Shown piece after piece: positions 21,301 through 33,040 of a stretch of DNA of 64,000 bases. The position numbers and the translations under genes were made by a program. The first letter of the stretch is position 1, and each line of letters begins with the position of its first letter. The stretch covers positions 136,268,173 to 136,332,172 of the forward strand of contig ML681963.1 of assembly GCA_007922195.1 (NCBI GenBank), given 5' to 3'. The notes below the pieces were generated by a model. That model was not told the origin of the DNA. It saw only the letters and a list, made by a program, of their open reading frames with translations, and did not search any database. Origin of the DNA: Podocnemis expansa (lineage: Eukaryota; Chordata; Testudines; Podocnemididae).

Positions 21301-24300
21301 ACCATGCATGCAGTTTCACCCGGTAGAGTTTTAGGCAACCATATATGAAATCTGGCTCTAACATTAAATGTATATCTAATTAATTACTAGGTATAATTAC
21401 ATATATAACATGTCAAAATCTATTCCCACTGGAGTCAATTGCATTGACTTCAGTGCAAAGAGGATTAGCATCTAAGTATTTTATTGAAACAGAAACATAC
21501 TCCAAGAAATAAGGTATTTTCTCAATCTACATCTGTACCCTAAAGAAAGTTGCTGCTCTAATGAATTTTTCTTGTATTGATAGTAATTCATGCCACATAA
21601 TTAGGTAAAAAATGTGCTCTGTAGATAAATGATTGCTTGGTCCCTTTTCCCTTATCACTCTGATGAAGCATTTAATATAGAGGTGAAATATCATAGTAAG
21701 GTAGACCAGTGATAAACTTGAGCCTAAATAGAAAACATTCTTAGTGTTATTCATCTACATTCTAGAAACAGCTGCTTTTAGAGATATCTATAGGGATGAT
21801 CTAACTTCAATACTGCCTTTTGAAGACTTTCCAAATCTGTAAAACAAATTAAACTGAAATGTTTATATGAATAGCAGAGACAAAAGAAAGCAATTACTTT
21901 CTCCTTGTTATTTTGATCTGCCTTCTTTACCTTTACTTGGAAGCCAAAGCCAAATACCTCACAGTGATATTTTATGCTAGGGTTTGCCTCGGAAATTTTA
22001 AAAATCATGTAATCTGTTTGTAGTCTCATTAAAGGGAAAATAAAGTAGGAGATATAATACTGCAAAGGAGGAAAAGATTAGAATCTATTTGGAGCACCAC
22101 ACTTCCAGACCACTATTATGTTAATTAAGTTGTCTGGATTCTGAATATATTTGTGGGGGTGGTGAAGCCTCTTTTTAACACACCCTACAATCTGGCACCA
22201 TGGGCAAGCATAAGAATGGCAAAGTTATTGCAGGTCACAACTAAGACAGATTGACAGAATGGTGTGGGAAAATCTAACAAAGAGCGCCTGCTTGCAGAGG
22301 ACATGAGGGCAAACACTGGCGGCTCTATGTATTAATATAAATAAAAAGAAATTTGGTACAATACTAAAGAACTCTCTGTGGATCGACGATGGAAAAGCAG
22401 TTAGGGTTCCTGCTGCTGGTTCTTCAGAAACAACCAAGGACCTTCAGTTTCCAGAGCTGTTCTGAAATGCTTTGGGCAAAGGTACTTCGGTATGTGCTCC
22501 TTTCTAATCTGTAGATGATGTTTTAAAACTGGAGCAGCCATGGTTAATGTGATTTCTCCCTGTGGGTTTGTATGCGAGCTCTGTTAGTCAATCCTTGAAG
22601 AGCTGGGGTGGAGGATTGAGTACATTGAGTCCCACTTGCAACAATGACTATGAGGTAAACTGCAGCCAGGGCTGTGGGTTTGAGCTGCAGTTGCCATAGC
22701 AATGAGATCTTTTCCCTTAAGGAAGTAGTCAGTGAAGACTGGAGAAGATCAACAGAGGCCTTCTGAAGTCATGGAAATCAAGGAATATTTCCTGAGGGTA
22801 GGAGAGTTGGTGGCTGAGGAGAGATATCCCTTAGGTTAGGAGCAGTCCAATGGGGAGCTACACCAATGGGCATGGAGAGTTCAGGCAGAGTTCTTGGTGT
22901 ACCAGCTGCAAGCTCTAAATCCTACTGCTGACTCTCTTTGCCCTTCAGTGGACCAATGCTGGAATGGCCAGAATTTGGCCTTTATTTTTCACTTGAAATG
23001 AATGTTTATTAACAAAGGAGAGTGCAGGGGGGCAATTTTTTAAATTACTTCCTTCTGTGTACAAGCCTGCATAACGATAGCAAATCTATCAACCTGTACT
23101 TCACTAGTTACACACTACAGAAATGATCCCTGAAAGTATTGTCTTGACTAAACAAATCACTGATCTGCAGCTATGCTTGCTCAGCACAGTGCTTTAGAAA
23201 CAGAGTCCTCAACCTGGCTGCTGGTTTCTGAAGCAAAAAGACCTGATACAAAGCCTCCTGAAATCATTGGCTCATACACCATAAGCCTACAACATGTCGT
23301 GAGTCCCTGGCATTTTGAAACAACACGACAGGGTGAGAGTTTCAGCTGCCCTAGATTGGAACTCAAATAGCAGAAAGAAAAGGTGGAGAATCTAGGAAAT
23401 CTGACAGATGGCAAGCCAGTGAGGAATGCTGCCCTCAAAGGACGTATTTATAACAGAGTGGAGGTGGGGGCAAAATGGGTTGAGTTAGCAAGGTAAAGTA
23501 ATTCTATCAAGTGTTTTGTGCAAGTCTTATTTACTGTTTATAACCTTGACACTTTTTTCAGTACTGTTGCCTCTTTCGCTCAAAACTGCCATCTCTAGTC
23601 AACTATTATTCCACATCCCCTTCTGTGCATTCTGCTTGTGTGGACATTCTGAACATTGTGGCCAAGTTTCCCTTAGATTTAGCATTCATAGTCTCATCCT
23701 TCCTGAAACTCATTCACCCAGGTGCATTCTTCCTTGATTTCCTTTACTGGTGAGTTCCCTCCTCCCTGCGAAGTGACAGTTCTGAAGACTTTAGGACATA
23801 CTCATGCACGTACACAACTGCCAGAAATGCTAATTGAAGTTGCACATAGAACGAGACAGAACAGTTTTTTATCTAAAGCAGATTGCATGGGAAATTGAAA
23901 TCCCTTCATAATAGATCAATAAATCATTCACCAGATACTGGGGCTACGGTTTGCTAATTCTATACCAGGTCCAAGCTATTCAGTGAATGCTTAGCTGAAG
24001 ATTTTTGAGCATCCCCTGCTTGTAACTTATGCTGTAAGAAAACCAAACATGAATACTGAAAGCTAGAAAAGGTGACTCTACCTTCTGACATGTGAACTCC
24101 AATCACTATGCCAGAGGTGCTGAATACCCCAGCTACAACTCTTAAATGCCCAGCTTGCCATGATTATAAAGAACTGAATTTTCAAAAAAAATCATAAGGA
24201 GTTTCAATGAGCACTGGGTGCCTAACTTCCTTAGGCTCCTTTGGAAATACAGCCATAATGGCTATGAACATGGGAGTCAATCTAATCCCAGTTTTGCACC

Positions 24301-24500
24301 CACTTATGTATTTTTTGGTACAATCAGAATTTTCAAAAGAACCGAGATATCCACAATGAGAATCAGATTTTCAAAAGAACTGAGCAAATTTGGAACACCA
24401 AAATAAGTGGCCAGGTATTCAGTAGAGCTTAATGTATTGGGTGCTAAACTCTTCATAATCTAGCTAAAAAGTATCACAATTGAAGTGCTGAGGACTTTTG
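18330..24500. other. Long non-coding stretch, repeat-poor
   Basis: No exon recognised in about 6 kb. Worn TTTTCAAAA-type palindromic repeats occur near 20870-20945 (CCGATTTTCAGAAAACGC, TTTTGAAAATCAAGCCC) and 24170-24370. A small (AAT)n is at 20598-20614. A palindromic relic is at 20310-20370 (CTCCCACTGAATTCAGTAGG). The stretch at 18350-20100 and 21370-23900 looks unique. A one-mismatch X-box lies at 22690-22703. Confidence 0.4.
22690..22703. promoter_or_regulatory. Possible RFX X-box (one mismatch)
   Basis: GTTGCCATAGCAAT fits the X-box GTNRCC-N(0-3)-RGYAAC except for the final base. RFX factors bind such inverted half-sites in promoters and enhancers of ciliary and other genes. It stands alone with no adjacent promoter visible, and a 14-bp site can occur by chance. 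Confidence 0.3.
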
Positions 24501-24519
24501 AGAAGCTGGTCCCAGTTAA

Positions 24520-24700
24520 GAGTTCTTTTGAACATCTGGCCCTTAATCTCTTTGTGCCTCGATTGCCCCCATCTGCTAAAAGGAACTTCTTGTCCTTACA
24601 GGAGTGTTATGAACCTTCTTAAAGTAGTCTGTAAAGTGCTTTGGGCCCCTTGGACAAAAGGTGTGATAAATATGTGCAAAGTATTATTGTTCTTTTGGAC
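24520..24700 (+). mobile_element. MIR-like SINE fragment
   Basis: Words CTTAATCTCTTTGTGCCTCG, GTCTGTAAAGTGCTTTGGGC and GATAAATATGTGCAAAGTAT follow the order of a MIR core and tail (cytosine-rich core, 'aaagtgctttg' tail). Confidence 0.5.
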
Positions 24701-25564
24701 TCCAATTTGCCTCTTTACTGCTTCCATTTGGTGTTAGCTGACACTGCTTTCCAAGTACTTTCATTTAAAATGCTGACTCCTGACACAGAGGCTATTAAAA
24801 ATGTAGTTTCTGGTTAAAAAATTAATCCTAGATTGTTTAAAGCTTCCTGCCCTACTATTTTTCAGGCAAGAGTACGTTTATAAAATGGATTATAAAAGGC
24901 TAATAATCATAAGCATGTTCCAGACATGAATGTGATAAGGTATAGATAGTTATGATCACATCAGTAGGTGTTACAGGCATGGCTACAATCAATAAGCAAC
25001 CTACTAGTCTATGACAATTAATTTACCACTTAATAAAACATCTATTAATCATTTATTAGTGCTTTACAAGCTATTTATAAATATACACAGTGTGAAGTGT
25101 CACCTCTTTATCTTCTTTCTTGGAGTCAGCCTCATCCCTCATTCAAACTTTGGCAACATAACCATCTATGCAGACTGCCATCAGCTAAGCAAAAACACAC
25201 AACATAAAGCCTGAGGCTTTGCCTTTGTTGAAGAAAGAGGTGTTTTGACAGTGACACAGCTAATTTGAGATTGGTTTCTCCTGTAGGATTTTACATCAAG
25301 TAGTTTTTACCTTGATGTAGCTAATCAAGGTAAATGCTAGGTGAAGAGTATAGGCCCAAAGCCTTCCAAAGTCACACAGACAGAAAACTTAACTGTGATT
25401 TTTTTAAAAGCAAGGTTCCTTATTCAACAATTCTCAAGTTTTGGCTTAGACAGCTCAACCCAGACCTTTCTTGTCAGAAATAGAAGCTTCTGTTTGTGGA
25501 AGCAATGGCCTGCTCCTGCTCTCCTTTAGGTCAACAGCAAAACACTCATTAGATTCAAACACCA
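24701..25564. other. Non-coding stretch
   Basis: AT-rich, no exon recognised; 24890-25090 contains loosely repeated ATTAAT-rich words, nothing classifiable. Confidence 0.35.
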
Positions 25565-25760
25565 TAAAGCAGCATAGTCTGGCAGATAGGATACTGGGCT
25601 AGCTGTCACAAGACCAGCATTTTAATTCTGGTTACACTCTAGGCCTGGTGCTCTGTAAACTCAGTCCAATCACTGCTTCTCTCTGCTTCTGTTTCCTCTC
25701 AAGGTTGTCTACTTAGAGTCTCCAGCACAGACACTTTCACTACTGCTTAGCACAATGGAA
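25565..25760 (+). mobile_element. MIR-like SINE
   Basis: TAGTCTGGCAGATAGGATAC, AGACCAGCATTTTAATTCTG and CACTGCTTCTCTCTGC, then CTTAGCACAATGGAAC, follow the order of a tRNA-derived head, core and tail. Confidence 0.5.
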
Positions 25761-25785
25761 CATCAGACTTTAATGGGGCCTGTTA

Positions 25786-26196
25786 GGGTATGTCTACACG
25801 GTAACTGTTATTTCAAAATAACCCATTTCGAAATAAAATCCTTATTTCGAAATAAGTTAATTCGAATTAAGGGAACCCTGCTTTCAAAACGGCTGTTATT
25901 TCGAAATGGTTATTTTGAAATAAGGCCATTTGGACATGTTGTTTCGAAACAGTTGTTTCGAAACAACGGTGTTGTTTCAAAACAACATGTCCGAACGCCG
26001 TTGTTTTGAAACAACCATTTTGAAACAACAGCTATTTCGATTTCCTGCTAGGTTTAACGGTTTTGAAACAACGGCCGTTATTTCAAAACAACGGGTGCCG
26101 TTGTTTCAAAATAATGGTACGTCGTGTGGACATGAGAAATTTTATTTTGAAACAACAGCTGTTGTTTCGAAATAAAACTCACATCTGAACACAGCC
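25786..26196. mobile_element. Harbinger-like MITE, TTTCGAAA-word subfamily
   Basis: GGGTATGTCTACACGG at the left and CATCTGAACACAGCC at the right are imperfect inverted ends. TTA flanks both sides (25783-25785 and 26197-26199), the 3-bp TWA-type duplication of PIF/Harbinger transposases. Nearly all of the 411 bp is built from TATTTCGAAATA and GTTTCGAAAC words and their CpG-decayed forms. This copy keeps many intact TCGA cores, so it may be younger than the copy at 36795. No coding capacity. Confidence 0.88.
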
Positions 26197-26499
26197 TTAG
26201 AGGGTAGCTACCCCCTGAGGGGGTTAAGGTTTTCACCCCACTGTGGCAGCCTCCTTATGGGGAAATGAGGCAACTCAGGCTCATGTGTGACTAATTACTG
26301 CACAGAGCTCCTAGAAGGTAGGTAATTAGTCAACTCAGCAGCAGAGCAAGATAAAAGAAGCCTGTTCCCAGTGGGGCCAAGCTAGGAGAAGAGAGACTGC
26401 TGGGAGATGAACAGGTCCCAGGCTATAGTAAAAAAAACTCTGTGAAAGAAAGTTTGTCAGGGAGGAGGGAACTCACCAGGAAAGTGGTCCCACTTTTAG

Positions 26500-26555
26500 G
26501 AGGAGGTTGGACTAGATGACCTCATAAGGTCCCTTCTAACCCTATGATTCTATGA
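26500..26555 (+). mobile_element. CR1 LINE 3' end
   Basis: AGGAGGTTGGACTAGATGAC, then CCTCATAAGGTCCCTTCTAA and TATGATTCTATGA. This is the classic CR1 3'-terminal region with the ATTCTATG end motif. The piece upstream (to about 26460) may be part of the same insertion, but no ORF2 is visible; it is a typical 5'-truncated copy. Confidence 0.9.
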
Positions 26556-26560
26556 AAGGA

Positions 26561-26980
26561 AACCAAGGAAGAATACACCTAAGTGAGAAAGTTTCAGAAA
26601 GGATGAGACTATGATTGCTAAATCTAATCAATGGGAAACTTGGCTACCTTGAAAGACCTCACCAGGCAATAGCAGAAGCCCTGGAAGAAGAAGGATTTTT
26701 TCATGTTATCTTGAAGAAAGGTCATCACAGTTTGGCCTCTGTTTGGACCTTGACCCAAGAACTAATGCATGCATGCGTGTGCGCACGCACACATACCAGT
26801 TAGAAAGAAGATGCCCCTGACTCAAGAAAAGGGTCTGGATCATAAAGCTCTCACTGATAAGGGAGCTTGGACATAACTGGGTTTTATAGACCAAGATTGA
26901 CTAAGCCCCTTCTCCCATCAGGAGAGACACAGAGGGAAAAGGCCTATTTGTATGATGTTCCATCACTGAGGCTGAGTAAA
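26561..26980. other. Non-coding stretch
   Basis: Unique sequence with a short purine-pyrimidine tract (CATGCATGCATGCGTGTGCG near 26767). Confidence 0.35.
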
Positions 26981-27401
26981 TTAGTATGTCCACACAGGGC
27001 TTTTATTTCAAAACAACAATGGCTGTTTCGAAATAAAAGTCCCTTATGTCCAAACAATGTTTTCTTGTTTCGAAAGGAGGGAGCCACTCATTTCAAAACG
27101 AGAGCCCTCCTTTCAAAACAGCTTAAACCACTTTGCTTTCGAAAGGAGGGTTATTTTGAAACCAGTTGTTTTGAAATAAGCCGTTTGGACATGTTATTTT
27201 GAAACAATCCTTGTTTTGAAATAACAAGGACCTTCCCCCCCTCAGCACCCTGGCCAGGGATCAGCACCCTGGCCAGGGTGCTGAGGGGGGTGCAGGGGGT
27301 CAGAGGGTGCCCCAGCCAGCTTCCCCCCACTTTCCCTTGCTGAGAGCAAAGGGGGACAGGAGCCTCAGCCCCCTTCGCCCCCCTACCCTCGGCAAGGGGA
27401 A

Positions 27402-27577
27402 GGGGGGGAAGCTGACTGGGGCTGCCCCCAAGCCCAGGGNNNNNNNNNNNNNNNNNNNNNNNNNNNNNNNNNNNNNNNNNNNNNNNNNNNNNNNNNNNNN
27501 NNNNNNNNNNNNNNNNNNNNNNNNNNNNNNNNNNNNNNNGGGGGGGAAGCTGACTGGGGCTGCCCCCAAGCCCAGGG
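27402..27577. repeat. Identical 38-bp flanks around the gap
   Basis: 27402-27439 and 27540-27577 are the same 38 bases (start GGGGGGGAAGCTGACT, end CCCAAGCCCAGGG). This looks like overlapping contig ends that were not merged rather than a biological repeat. Confidence 0.85.
27440..27539. other. Assembly gap of 100 N
   Basis: Exactly 100 N in a G/C homopolymer-rich stretch; a placeholder size. Nothing can be read across it. Confidence 0.98.
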
Positions 27578-28006
27578 CACCCCGCCCCCCGGGCTTCCTC
27601 CGCCCCCCCACGGTTCCTGCCCGGTGCGGGGGAGCTTCCCTGGCACCATGCCAGGAAAGCCGCCCCACACCTGGCAGGAGCCACGGGGGGGGGGGGTGCA
27701 GAGGAAGCCTCCCGTGCCAGGCAGGAACCGCAAGATGGCGGAGGAATCCCCCGCGCCGGGCAGGAGCTGTGGGGGGGGGGGGGCAGGGGAATCCCAGGGG
27801 CGGGGCCTCGGGGCCCAGCACAGGGCCTCCCTCCCCCTCCCCTCTCCTATTTCAAAATAGCATGTCACACTGGACATGCTATTTCGATTCCCTCCTTTTT
27901 CCCTATTTCAAAATAGCTTTTTTTATTTTGAAATAAGGTGTTTCGAAAAAAGGCTTTATTTCGAAACAGCTTGTTTCGAAATGGCTTGTGTGTGGACATA
28001 GCCTTA

Positions 28007-28918
28007 GATACCTGAAAGGCATTTTCACTACACAAGCCTCACTGGACTCAATAAAACTCTTACTCAGGGAACCTGAGGCAGAGCTGCAATGGTGGTATGA
28101 CATCAGCCACTAGAGGGAGGTCTATAGATGAGATCTCACCTCTGGTCTTTAAGCACTTAATATAAATGCTACTAATAAAGGAAAACAAGAAGTGGTAGTA
28201 ATATGCCTCAAAAGTCTTTTTAATATACCAGCTGTTGAACAGCAAGTTAATTAGAAACATTTCAAAATGTGTGTCATACACCATCCAGCAGTACATCCAC
28301 ACAAGCTATTGCATTTCTGCTGGCTTGCAAGTATACTAACAGTAGCCTTATGGTAGGCAGAAAGTAACTATGACTATCTTCTAAATAGAAGACTGTACAT
28401 TTAATGACAAAGAATAAGATACTTAGAGATCAAATAGAAGAAACAACTTACGGTCCAAAAAAAAAAAAAAATCAAAAACCTGTTACTTGTACATACATGG
28501 AACATCTTATTGAAGCACTCCATGCGAAGTCAGATATTAAAAATGGAGCAGTCCTAGTTAAGCAAAATGGCTGGCTTGCAAAAGTAATTCTTGTTACAAT
28601 GGTCCAGGCAATGGAATCAACAGCAAAATCAAATCAGGCTCTTACTAAATGAACCTCCCTTACAAGCTGAAAAATAAATCTATATATATCCATAGTTCAT
28701 AATCCACAGTTCAGTTGCGCTTCTACAACCCACGTAGCAAATGCTTGAGCATGTCCTGCACAGGAGAAATGTAATAATCATGAGGAAATTAGATATTGTG
28801 TCATAATATGCTACTTCCCATACCAGGGCAATTTCTATGAAATTCTGTGGTAGTTCTAGAACTTAAATGCTTATTCTATATTTACCCAATGCAGAGTTAG
28901 TTAGAAGAAGGCTAGATT
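28007..28918. other. Non-coding stretch
   Basis: AT-rich unique sequence with a poly-A run near 28458-28471. No exon recognised. Confidence 0.35.
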
Positions 28919-28926
28919 GCTTAAAT

Positions 28927-29103
28927 CAATGGTTCTCAACTACTGCGTCAGGACATGTTACTGTGCCACAACACAGAAGTAAGTGTGTCACGGAGAGCCA
29001 AGGGAATGACTGAATTTGGCCTGAAGCAAGTGAGCTGGTGTATCCTTTAGGGTCGCAATATGCCGCCATTATGTTGCAACCCACAAAAGATTTAGAACCA
29101 CTG
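28927..29103. mobile_element. hAT-type MITE
   Basis: Ends CAATGGTTCTCAACTAC and AGATTTAGAACCACTG are inverted. Flanks GCTTAAAT (28919-28926) and GCTTAAAC (29104-29111) match 7 of 8. The 177-bp non-coding interior has the words TTGCAACCCAC and GCAATATGCCGCC. Confidence 0.88.
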
Positions 29104-29375
29104 GCTTAAACTGTGACTATGTCAGTTGCCATCACAAGAAAATTTGCTGACCTTGCAGAGTGCATAGGTTTTTCACTTTCTGTATGAGGGCCTGTTTTAC
29201 CTTTAGTGACCTGATTACGCTTTGCAATACTCTCTGCTTGTGTGACTTTCCTGTGACTCCATCTGGGTATGCCTGATGAGCCAGCCCAAGGATGTTTTGC
29301 TTGTATCAGGTTATCTGACTAAACGTTACAGGTCTAGCTGCATTGAGCTAAACCACCTATTGATTTGAAAGATAG

Positions 29376-29570
29376 TGTGATATGAAGGAAAAAATAAGAG
29401 GATTGGGCATTCAAGTGGTCTTGGCTCTGCCACTGATTTACTGTGTGGTTTTTGCCAAGTCACATCACTTTTCTGCCTCCATTTCTCACATGCAAGATGA
29501 AGATAATACCCACCCACTCACCACACAGGAACATTGTGAGGAGCAATTTAGTCCTTATAATTCTTTGAAC
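29376..29570 (+). mobile_element. MIR-like SINE
   Basis: GGTCTTGGCTCTGCCACTGA, TTTACTGTGTGGTTTTTGCC, AAGTCACATCACTTTTCTGC and AGATGAAGATAATACCCACC follow the MIR core closely (tRNA-derived part, 'ctgtgtgaccttgggcaagt' homologue, 'aaatggggataata' homologue). Confidence 0.75.
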
Positions 29571-32500
29571 ATAAATAACATTACTACAACATTAGGCGAT
29601 ATCATTACTACTACACTGGAATCAGATTTTAGAACCCCCAGTTTACTCTCTTTAAGCATAGAAATGCGCTGAAATAAATTCATTATTAAACAAAAGAATT
29701 CTGTTAGAGCTGTATTATTCACTGTTGTACTTAATACCATTTTTAAATAAAGCTCTCATTTAATTTTCCCTGGGGCTACTTCAGAATTTCCAGCACTGTG
29801 GAGTCTGTGTCAGTGTCAAAGAACCAGGGAGACTCTGGCTGCAAAATTTAGGCCCAAACTGTTGCAGAGTATATGGGGGTGATGGAATTGGATTATGCTG
29901 TAGTGTAATAAGTAAATCCAAGTGATTTGGGTTGTAAATAGAAATCATATTGGGTTCTACCTTGTTTATTAATGATAGGATAATGTAGCTCTTCTGGCCA
30001 AAACTGTACATGATTCCTGTGCTCAGTTTCATTCAGGTTCCTGACAACAAAACAAACCCAGAAGTCGTTGGGTTCTGTTTAGCAGCTGTACAACTCTAAG
30101 ACATAAGCCTTACCTTCATACAGACATCTGGCAACCCATACAAAATTCCCACCATTGTTCTCTGAAAAGGTGCTCCCTGCTGCCACACCATAAGGCAAGT
30201 AGTAATACTGAAAAGTCCTTGATGTGTAATAAAACCATAAGCAAGCCAAAGAAAAAGGAAAGTAAGCATTGGAAGTAAAATAGTAATATACAGCAGTAAA
30301 AATAATTGAAAGTGCTAGAGAGTCCTATAGTAAAGACTTCATGCTACCTTGCAACTCTGAGAATAATTTTTAGGTAACACAGAAGACTCTTCTCTCCCTC
30401 TTAATATCTTTTTACTCTAATCATGATGGAGAACACACACAGGAGAGCACTTACACTACACAAAAACCACCAGTATAACATTGTGTACTGAGAATGGAAG
30501 TAAGGGTCATACTATTACTAAACTGTTGTGTGTCCTGGGTCTTTGATACAATTGGCTACTAAATAGAAAGGACATATATACAATTACCTGCTGTTTGTTT
30601 TGTTGCTAAGAAGCCAGACAGACTGAACACAGAAACCATATGTAGCTGTGCAGAAAAGCTGCATTATCCTTCTATCATTAAAAACCAGGATGGGCCCATG
30701 ACTACTTATATTTTTAATCCAGTTCAATTGGATTTATTTACTCCACTACAGCATAAGAAAGTGCCTGCCTTCCTGTTCCTCCCTCCCCCCCCCATCCACC
30801 CCTGTATTCTGCAGCAATCCATAACTAAATTCTGCAGTAAGGCTCTCCTCAGTTGCTCTCCCTGATTCTTCGGCACTCCCACACTGAACTCTACAGCACT
30901 GGTAATTCTGCAGTAGTTTCAAGGAAAAATAAAAGCTAAAAATGGAGTTGAGTGCAATAATGAATAGTATAACCCATATAGAATTCTTTTGGATATTGAA
31001 TTTCAAGCTGTTTCTACATTTTTTTTTCCATCTTGCTGCTGGAGGTTCCAGGTAGAATTCATGACAAATGATCAGTTGCAGGTGCACATAGGTTAATCTT
31101 TATGCTGTGGGAAGGGCAAACTGAGGACTGGTGGTAGGTTGCTACTTATGGCAGATTTTGCAGCCTACTAGGAAAGTTTTTTTCCTTTCTCTTTTTGGGG
31201 GGAGCATGTACTCCACTGCAACTGTTGTGTCCCCCTTCAGTGATCCTTTGATGCTGGTAAAAAAGGATGAGCAAAAGCTACAACATGATGAGGACCTGGA
31301 ACACCTAGGGGGATAATGGTTGTAAAAGTCTGAGCTTCCTCCAACCCATCGGTGGTGGTAAGCAGAGTGGACAAGGCAAAACTATGATATCATGCACTAA
31401 TTAATGTAATGTGCATAAACTGAGACAAAGATGCTTAATCCTAGTTCTTTGTTCAGGCCTTGTAATCATTCTTGAGAATGCAGGCTATTGTTGGTGAATA
31501 AGTTTCTGGCTTTTTGCTTCATGCTTTTGAACACAGTGTTTGTTGGTGGCTAATAAAAGCTAACACCATCTGTAACTTGACATGGGATAAGGCCTCAGAC
31601 CTTGCATACATAACAACAGCTTGCCAGAATGATACTGGTATGAGTGTTTTTGTCTCTAGATGGACATAAACTCAGCATGAAAAGAAAGAGAATGGAGGAG
31701 GCAGCGGAGCCAGAATTGGATTTACACCTTCTGTGTCCCTAGGTACAGCATCTTCAGTGCTCACCCATTCTCCCCCCACTCCCTACCTATAGCTGACTTT
31801 TGTGTTTTCTGTGAAGTTGGCAGTGGTGGAAGAGGGTCTGGGGTGACCACCTCAGCCAGCTTCAGGTGGGGGTGGGGAGATATGTTTACCCCTGGGCTCT
31901 GACTCCCAGCCTTGCCAGACAGTAGATCCTCAAAAGAAAGATGAGTAGTAGGGGGGCAGTGTGAGAGTTTCAGCACTTGTGTGGGGCCCCCAAATTGGCC
32001 AGGGGCTCTGAGCACTGACTCCATTGGCCCACACAGTAATTCACCACTATTTAGGTGCCCCTAAAACACCTGTGTCCCAAGGCACGTGCCTACTGTTCTT
32101 AACTGGAAATCCTTGGTGCAGCTTTTAAATCTGCCTTTAAACACCAGGGAACTCTGATCCTTTAGCTAGATCTTGCTGTTTACCTGCCGCATCAATGACA
32201 GGCTTGGGATAGGGTAGGGTTTGTGTTGCTGTAGGATAGAGTTGAGGTTACCCAGGTCCAAGAACTCTATCATTATAGTATCATCACTGCTATGTTATAC
32301 TACTCCTGACAAGCTGCCAAGCTAGAACTTATGGCTGCACTGGGAAGCCAAAGCTTTTAATTCAATCTTAAATGTAGTACATAGAATAGAATAGCTAGCA
32401 CTATGACATTTGGAGGCTGACTCCTTTAGAGGTGCTTCACAGACTCTTCTGATTGCAGTTTAATGACAGCATGGAATGGACTAGACATCTTTGACTTTGG

Positions 32501-32914
32501 ATGGCCTTCAGCCCAAATGTTCTATAATAGGATAAAACAATTAGACCAATATTTGCATTCTTCTGTTGAATAGTTAACTGCCTCCTTAATGCAGCGCATA
32601 TTGCTCTCATAGCGACATCTGACTGCACTACTTAGCTCTTCAGAACTTGTTTGCTTTCTTCCCTGTGGAAGAAATTTCTCCTCACTCATGCCATAGAATA
32701 AGAAACAAAAAAATTGATTTAATGAATCATGCTGAATTTTGTCTGAATATTAATCCATATTCTTCATTAGACCCAAGACAGGGTAAAAATATCTTTTCCA
32801 TGCTCCCTGCTGGGTTCATTTTCCTCAGTTTTGTCTGCAAAACAATCTGGGGTTTAATTTTTTTCAGTCTGGAAATTTAAGTGTTGTTTCACTATTGTGA
32901 AAAATCCATAATTT
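29571..32914. other. Non-coding stretch
   Basis: No exon recognised in about 3.3 kb. A C-rich run lies near 30780-30790. 31720-32060 holds a G-rich/C-rich patch with an 87-codon minus-strand frame that has no motif. Otherwise unique. Confidence 0.4.
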
Positions 32915-33040
32915 CACCTCTCTGTGCCTCAGTCTCCTCATTTATAAAATGGGGATGATACCAACTTCCTTTATTAAATGTTTTGAGATCTACTCATGAA
33001 GTGGTATACAAGAACTAGATATTTTTGTTGTTTATTATTA
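32915..33040 (+). mobile_element. MIR-like SINE core and tail
   Basis: CTCTGTGCCTCAGTCTCCTC followed by ATTTATAAAATGGGGATGAT is nearly the canonical MIR core, then a tail with GAGATCTACTCATGAAGTGG and (TTA)n. The head is not recognisable upstream. Confidence 0.75.

Larger units (their letters stand above)
26984..28003. mobile_element. Harbinger-like MITE carrying a GC-rich interior with an assembly gap
   Basis: Left end GTATGTCCACACAGGGC and right end TGTGTGGACATAGCC, flanked by TTA on both sides (26981-26983 and 28004-28006). The outer arms (to about 27230 and from about 27845) consist of TTTCGAAA words. The core at about 27235-27840 is very GC-rich with degenerate ~50-60 bp repeats (GGCAGGAGCCACGGGG, GGCAGGAACCGCAAG, GGCAGGAGCTGTGGGG). 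The interior differs from its siblings and may be captured sequence. The open frames across the gap are not genes. Confidence 0.85.

Noticed and set aside
27151..27936. Frames of 160-210 codons crossing the gap
   Set aside because: They read through unknown bases and a C/G homopolymer-rich MITE interior.
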